Origin: Flavobacterium sp. Root901
GTDB lineage: Bacteria > Bacteroidota > Bacteroidia > Flavobacteriales > Flavobacteriaceae
Direction of reading: 5' to 3'
NCBI RefSeq assembly: GCF_001429765.1
Contig: NZ_LMJB01000005.1
Span: 1,019,071-1,083,070, forward strand
DNA: 64,000 nucleotides
Shown: positions 60,141 through 64,000 of the stretch, one piece after another
Numbering within the stretch: position 1 is the stretch's first letter
Layout of the letters: the number at the start of each line of letters is the position of its first letter
Position numbers and translations under genes: made by a program
The notes under the pieces: generated by a model
Told to the model about the DNA's origin: nothing
The model's input: only the letters and a program-made list of their open reading frames with translations
Databases searched by the model: none

Positions 60141-60896
60141 ATGAAAAAAACAGTTTTAATTACTGGCGCTACAAGCGGAATTGGAAAAGCTACCGCTCAA
60201 ATTCTGGCAAAAAACAATTATAAAGTGGTGCTTTGCGGAAGGCGTAAAGACCGTTTAGAAGCATTAGAAAAAGAACTTTCTGCTTTTACAGAAGTGCATT
60301 TGCTTTCTTTTGATGTTCGTGATAAAAATGATGTTTTGGAAAAAATCGCTGCTCTTCCGGCTGAATTTTCAGATATTGATGTTCTGATTAATAATGCCGG
60401 AAATGCACACGGATTAGATCCTGTTCAAACGGGAGATTTGGATGATTGGGATGCCATGATTGACATAAATGTAAAAGGACTTTTATACGTGTCAAAAGCG
60501 GTAATTCCGAAAATGACCGCAAAAAATTCTGGACATATTATTAATATTGGTTCAACTGCAGCCAAAGAAGTTTATCCAAACGGAAATGTATATTGCGGAA
60601 CGAAACATGCCGTTGATGCCATTACTGCCGGAATGCGAATTGATTTAAATCCATTTGGAATCAGAGTTGGTGCAATTCATCCCGGAATGGTTGCAACAGA
60701 ATTTAGTGAAGTGCGTTTTAAAGGAGATGTAGAAAGAGCTTCAAATGTCTATAAAGGTTTTGATCCGCTTCAGGCAGAAGATATTGCCGATATTATCCAT
60801 TTTGTGGTTTCAAGGCCGTATCATGTAAATATAGCCGATTTGGTTGTGATGAGTACCGCACAGGCTTCTTCTACCATCGTTAAGAAAAATATTTAA
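60141..60896 (+). CDS. Short-chain dehydrogenase/reductase (YdfG-like)
   Basis: 251 residues. Classical SDR: TGATSGIGKA at 8-17 for cofactor binding, NNAG at about 88-91, catalytic Ser in INIGSTAAKE, and YCGTK (YxxxK). The set with HPGMVATEF is closest to YdfG, an NADP-dependent 3-hydroxy acid (serine/threonine) dehydrogenase. NADP preference is suggested by the Arg pair (CGRRKDR) after the second strand. Confidence 0.94.
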   Translation: MKKTVLITGATSGIGKATAQILAKNNYKVVLCGRRKDRLEALEKELSAFTEVHLLSFDVRDKNDVLEKIAALPAEFSDIDVLINNAGNAHGLDPVQTGDLDDWDAMIDINVKGLLYVSKAVIPKMTAKNSGHIINIGSTAAKEVYPNGNVYCGTKHAVDAITAGMRIDLNPFGIRVGAIHPGMVATEFSEVRFKGDVERASNVYKGFDPLQAEDIADIIHFVVSRPYHVNIADLVVMSTAQASSTIVKKNI

Positions 60897-60913
60897 GTAG
60901 AATTTATTTGTAG

Positions 60914-60938
60914 AGACGCACAGCAGTGCGTCTTTTTT
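60914..60938 (+). terminator. AGACGCAC/GTGCGTCT hairpin with T-run
   Basis: 8-bp stem (60914-60921 with 60926-60933), four-base loop, then seven T's. It works as the SDR gene's terminator, but the same hairpin word also occurs within the large palindrome at 49423-49514 and at 62191-62209, so it belongs to a dispersed family. Confidence 0.8.
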
Positions 60939-61000
60939 TAGGTTTTAAGATTACGATTTTAATTTGCAATTTTGATTAGCTGTTATAAAAAATAGAAAGT

Positions 61001-62140
61001 ATGATTAATAAACGCCTTTTAATAAAAAATCTACTCGCTCATAACGACGAAAGCAGTTTTTATGATAAAAAAAGGCAGTTGAATCTTCATTCGAGAGAAG
61101 GGAAAGCTAAGTTTTTAAAACATATTTGTGCACTCTCCAATTCAAATCCGGCGAATAATTCTTATATCGTGGTTGGTGTTGAAGATCAGGACAACGAAAT
61201 TGTTGGCGACGATTTCTTCGACGACAGCAGGATTCAGAATCTTGTCAATGCTTTTCTGGAAAATCCTCCCAGGATTCAATACGAAAATGTACCGTTTCCT
61301 AATCTTCCAAAAGATAAAGTAATTGGTCTGGTTACCATTAAACCAAAAAGCCAGATATCTTATTTTAAAAAAGGAATACATACAATTGCTGCCAACAGCG
61401 TTTTTGTACGAAGAGGAAGTAATTCTATTCCGGTTGAAGGCGAAATTGAGAAAAATTACCAAAATACAGAAACCGTAATCGGGATCGAAAATAGTTCCCG
61501 AAACAGTATTCAGTATACACTCGACGGTGTGATTGATTTTATGAATTTCAGGCATAAAGATATGTCGCCAAAATACCGTGTTTTTAAAGAACTCTTTGTG
61601 ATTTGCTGGGCAGGAGTTCCAAAAAAATCCCGGGATAAAACCTTTTTGTCCCGCGTAGATATTGAGCTGATAAACGAACAGGTAAAACTTTTTTATTCGG
61701 CACAGGATGTAGTTACTATTGTTTTTGATGATGATAGTTTTACCATTACAGAATATGTTCCGCTTGGACTAAATGATAAAACAAGTTATTATCCGCTGGA
61801 AGAGCAAACTATTCATTTCTTCGATAATGGTTATTATAAAATTGACCGTCAAATACTTTTTCAGCCTCCCGAATTTAATAAGCGAATGCTTTTTCATATT
61901 TATAATGCCAACATTGCACTTCTTCAAAAATTACAAAAAGGAGTTTCGTTATCTGAGCGGGAATTAAAAGACTTAGAAAATCTTCCTTCTACTTTTATGA
62001 TTTGTTATTTGAATGGCTTTGACGATGCCAAACAAAAATTAATCGATGCCAAATTACTTCTAAAACCTTTTGGTCAGGCTTATTTATCGTTTAAAGAAGC
62101 TTTACGTGTTTTGAGAAAAATGAAATATGATGTTCAATGA
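61001..62140 (+). CDS. AlbA_2 (Schlafen-like) domain protein
   Basis: 379 residues. Residues about 15-145 match the AlbA_2/Schlafen-type putative nucleotide-binding domain (LLAHNDESSFYDKKRQLNLHSREGKAKFLKHICALSNS, GVEDQDNEIVG, FVRRGSNSIPVE). The remaining two thirds have no family I recognise. Such proteins are often annotated as ATP-binding or as transcriptional regulators, and some occur in defence loci, but no partner genes of that type lie here. Function open. Confidence 0.82.
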   Translation: MINKRLLIKNLLAHNDESSFYDKKRQLNLHSREGKAKFLKHICALSNSNPANNSYIVVGVEDQDNEIVGDDFFDDSRIQNLVNAFLENPPRIQYENVPFPNLPKDKVIGLVTIKPKSQISYFKKGIHTIAANSVFVRRGSNSIPVEGEIEKNYQNTETVIGIENSSRNSIQYTLDGVIDFMNFRHKDMSPKYRVFKELFVICWAGVPKKSRDKTFLSRVDIELINEQVKLFYSAQDVVTIVFDDDSFTITEYVPLGLNDKTSYYPLEEQTIHFFDNGYYKIDRQILFQPPEFNKRMLFHIYNANIALLQKLQKGVSLSERELKDLENLPSTFMICYLNGFDDAKQKLIDAKLLLKPFGQAYLSFKEALRVLRKMKYDVQ

Positions 62141-62190
62141 GAAAGATTCTAAGATTCTGAGATACTGAGGTTCTAAGATTTTTTCTGTAG

Positions 62191-62209
62191 AGACGCACCT
62201 AGTGCGTCT
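62191..62209. repeat. AGACGCAC/GTGCGTCT hairpin, third copy
   Basis: 8-bp stem (62191-62198 with 62202-62209) and a three-base loop. It has no long T-run after it. Before it the words GATTCTAAG, GATACTGAGG and TTCTAAG recall the repeat at 15389-15556. A gap of 185 bases to the next convergent gene holds nothing else. Confidence 0.75.
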
Positions 62210-62325
62210 AACACATTTTTTGAATTGTCTCTGGCTTTAGGTAGAGGTGAAATTTGAAGATATATATGCTTTAGCCAAATTTCTTTTGCAATTTAAAATG
62301 GAATCGTATTACAAAAAAAGTTATG

Positions 62326-63153
62326 TCAAATTATATATCCTAATTTCTTGCAGGCAGATAAAAAATCCAATCGAAATGCGGTCACATTAAAACCTTCTAA
62401 TTTCTTCTGTTTTTCTTCTAGAATCTGAGTTGATTTATATAAAAGTTCAAATACATAGGAACAAATTTCTTCTTCAGATGATAACATTTGCATCTTTACA
62501 AAATCTGGTCTCACACTATAATGACCTACATTATAGGAGTAAAATTCGGTGAACGAAGTAGGGATTTCTACTCTTTTCTGAAATCGAAATGGATATGTTT
62601 TGTGCTCTTCAATAAGCTGAAAGTCTATCCATAGATGTTCCATAGAACCACCATAATCTTTATGTAATTCATTCTCAAGATTGCAAATATATTTGTTGAT
62701 TATTGTGGCAACTTTACTTGTATAATCGCTATCTGTCATATTTGCAGTAAATGATACTGCGAGAGGTTCTCCAGATGGTTTTACACGATTTTCCGGAAAA
62801 TTTCTTATCATTCCAATTTTGAATATTCCGTCTGATGAACAAAACATAATTTTTGTGAATGATTGATCCATTATGGCAAGTTCTTTTTTGTGAAGAATCT
62901 TGCCAATTTCATCTGCTGCAGTTGATTTTTTAACTAAAGAGCTTTTATTTGCTGAAATGCATAAATAGACTTCATCTTCTAAAAAAAAACTCTTTAGTAT
63001 TTCATTAATTATTTTAGGATTAAAATCTTCGTTAATTCCACAATTAAACCATTTTATTTCATCTTCATTTTGAGCTAATTGACCTTTTTCGTCAATCCAG
63101 TTTGATAAATCGAATTTACTATTGTAAAATCTGAATAATTGTTTTGAATCCAT
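62326..63153 (-). CDS. Hypothetical protein
   Basis: 275 residues from the ATG at 63153 (MDSKQLFRFYN). Soluble, mixed alpha/beta, acidic; no signal peptide, no motif recognised. Eleven upstream codons in the same frame (MQINTTANIFR) could extend it. Codon use is as AT-rich as elsewhere. Nothing about its role can be said. Confidence 0.75.
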   Translation of the reverse strand: MDSKQLFRFYNSKFDLSNWIDEKGQLAQNEDEIKWFNCGINEDFNPKIINEILKSFFLEDEVYLCISANKSSLVKKSTAADEIGKILHKKELAIMDQSFTKIMFCSSDGIFKIGMIRNFPENRVKPSGEPLAVSFTANMTDSDYTSKVATIINKYICNLENELHKDYGGSMEHLWIDFQLIEEHKTYPFRFQKRVEIPTSFTEFYSYNVGHYSVRPDFVKMQMLSSEEEICSYVFELLYKSTQILEEKQKKLEGFNVTAFRLDFLSACKKLGYII

Positions 63154-63225
63154 TCTAAATATATTTGCGGTTGTATTTATCTGCAAATATACAAAAAGTA
63201 AGAATTTTACTAATTTACTGTTTTA

Positions 63226-63969
63226 CTATTGAAATTTTAAATACTTACCCACTTTATCATACGGAAATACGATTTCTTTCGGGCCGTCGGCGTATGACGC
63301 GGCTTCATATGAATTATAATATAGAAGCAAACCTTCAGAAGTGTAAAAAATATTCTGAGGCAGTTGAAATGTATCATTTTCAAACATCAATCCGGTTGCA
63401 TTAATATTCGCTTTTTCCGGAATATGGTATTTGGCTCTGAATTCTTTTTCTGCGAAAGCCTTAAATTCTTTTTCATTTGTAAAAAGGTCTTCATTAAAAA
63501 TGACTTTTCCTGTTTTCTTATTGAAAAGCAAAGACCTGAAACCCTGATAGCCGTGAGCGCCGCCAGTAAAAGTATAATGATCTATTTTAATGTTTATAAG
63601 CTGATCAGATTCAAACTCAATATTTCCTTTTATTTTTCCTTCCCAGCCAAAAGTATCATGTGGAAATTTTTTATGCATTTCTTCATAAGAAGCAATAAAA
63701 GATTTTGACAACGATTTGTAATCGTTGACTTTTGTCGAATCTTCTCCAAAATAAACAATCTCTTTTATAACAGCGAAAACTTTTTTATTAATGCTGTCAG
63801 CAATAATTTTTTTATTTTTAGCAACCGGGACTTCTATTGTGATATTCGGGCAGTCATTTTTGCACGGAATTGTAGATTTTTCTTCAAAGGTTTCATTTTC
63901 AAATGAAAGCTCTTTTTTGCAACTTGTAAAAATCAAACACAAAAAGATTATAAATATGTAATTTTTCAT
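63226..63969 (-). CDS. DUF3298/DUF4163 family lipoprotein
   Basis: 247 residues. Lipoprotein signal MKNYIFIIFLCLIFTSC with lipidated Cys17, then a DUF4163-like (PdaC-type) part (NITIEVPVAKNKKIIADSINKKV) and a DUF3298 (RsiV-like) domain (about 125-240: FTGGAHGYQGFRSLLFNKKTGKVI, GLLLYYNSYEAASYADGPKEIVFPY). In RsiV this domain recognises lysozyme, but free-standing lipoproteins of this type have unknown function. Reads away from the window end; its promoter is partly outside. Confidence 0.88.
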   Translation of the reverse strand: MKNYIFIIFLCLIFTSCKKELSFENETFEEKSTIPCKNDCPNITIEVPVAKNKKIIADSINKKVFAVIKEIVYFGEDSTKVNDYKSLSKSFIASYEEMHKKFPHDTFGWEGKIKGNIEFESDQLINIKIDHYTFTGGAHGYQGFRSLLFNKKTGKVIFNEDLFTNEKEFKAFAEKEFRAKYHIPEKANINATGLMFENDTFQLPQNIFYTSEGLLLYYNSYEAASYADGPKEIVFPYDKVGKYLKFQ

Positions 63970-64000
63970 ATCAAAAAGTGTTAATTATCTACAAAGGTAA

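Noticed and set aside
60914..62209. AGACGCAC hairpins as tRNA or small RNA genes
   Set aside because: They are bare 8-bp hairpins without cloverleaf or further structure.

Overview
The window looks like a chromosome segment of a Flavobacterium-type member of the Bacteroidota. Reasons: low GC with A-rich leaders and no clear Shine-Dalgarno sites, candidate promoters of the Bacteroidota form (TTG, about 19-21 bases, TAnnTTTG), a TonB-dependent receptor with a carboxypeptidase-regulatory-like N-terminal domain, BACON-containing and SASA-type carbohydrate enzymes, a complete MoxR/DUF58/BatA-E aerotolerance-type operon, and many intergenic inverted repeats. No rRNA, tRNA, CRISPR array, transposase or prophage was recognised.

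Layout. (1) 1-7843: the end of a polysaccharide utilisation locus, with a GH3 beta-glucosidase (cut by the window start), a GH5 endoglucanase lipoprotein with a BACON domain, a SASA acetylesterase and a GH95 fucosidase. The set fits removal of acetyl and fucosyl groups and backbone cleavage of xyloglucan. (2) 7980-16318: housekeeping and repair genes (CvpA-like, pheS, a PEP mutase/isocitrate lyase homologue followed by a three-domain Ada, gpsA, an Fe-alcohol dehydrogenase, an exported DJ-1/PfpI protein). (3) 16404-27266: a LysR regulator, then the most unusual part of the window: nrtR followed by a ten-gene same-strand set ending in a NAMPT/NadV gene, with nadD convergent. (4) 27374-31446: gmk, yicC, an ArsC/Spx-like protein, DinB-like, RlpA-like and membrane proteins. 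(5) 31554-38420: TonB-dependent receptor, pgi, an M23 peptidase lipoprotein. (6) 38404-43305: aromatic amino acid catabolism (tryptophan 2,3-dioxygenase, HPPD, homogentisate dioxygenase) with a candidate small RNA. (7) 43562-49321: a patatin/surface-antigen fusion, uvrC, an AstE-like deacylase, 5-formyl-THF cyclo-ligase. (8) 49587-58908: the Bat operon, all on the minus strand. (9) 59121-63969: oxidoreductases, an AlbA_2-type protein and two little-known proteins.

The NAD/ADP-ribose island (17397-26503) is the best candidate for an under-described system. It joins NrtR (a Nudix-derived regulator whose family senses ADP-ribose), a divergent PRPP-synthetase homologue, a coiled-coil protein, a vWA protein, a PurA paralogue, a macrodomain, a DUF4291 protein, KptA/Tpt1 RNA 2'-phosphotransferase, a PPP-type phosphoesterase, an ADP-ribosylglycohydrolase and NAMPT. 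Between nrtR and the prs-like gene two 21-bp palindromes with TTTGCGT-type arms bracket a good Bacteroidota promoter; one overlaps the -7 element and the other includes the nrtR stop codon. Several products release or bind ADP-ribose or its phosphates, and the prs-like/NAMPT pair could turn ribose 5-phosphate (or, by analogy with the phage NARP1 pathway, ADP-ribose itself) plus nicotinamide back into NMN or NAD+. The last step is inference.

Most other regions are ordinary chromosome. The repeat content is notable: perfect 22-, 29- and 34-bp inverted repeats, three copies of an AGACGCAC/GTGCGTCT hairpin, and many long-loop hairpins of unrelated sequence in intergenic gaps.
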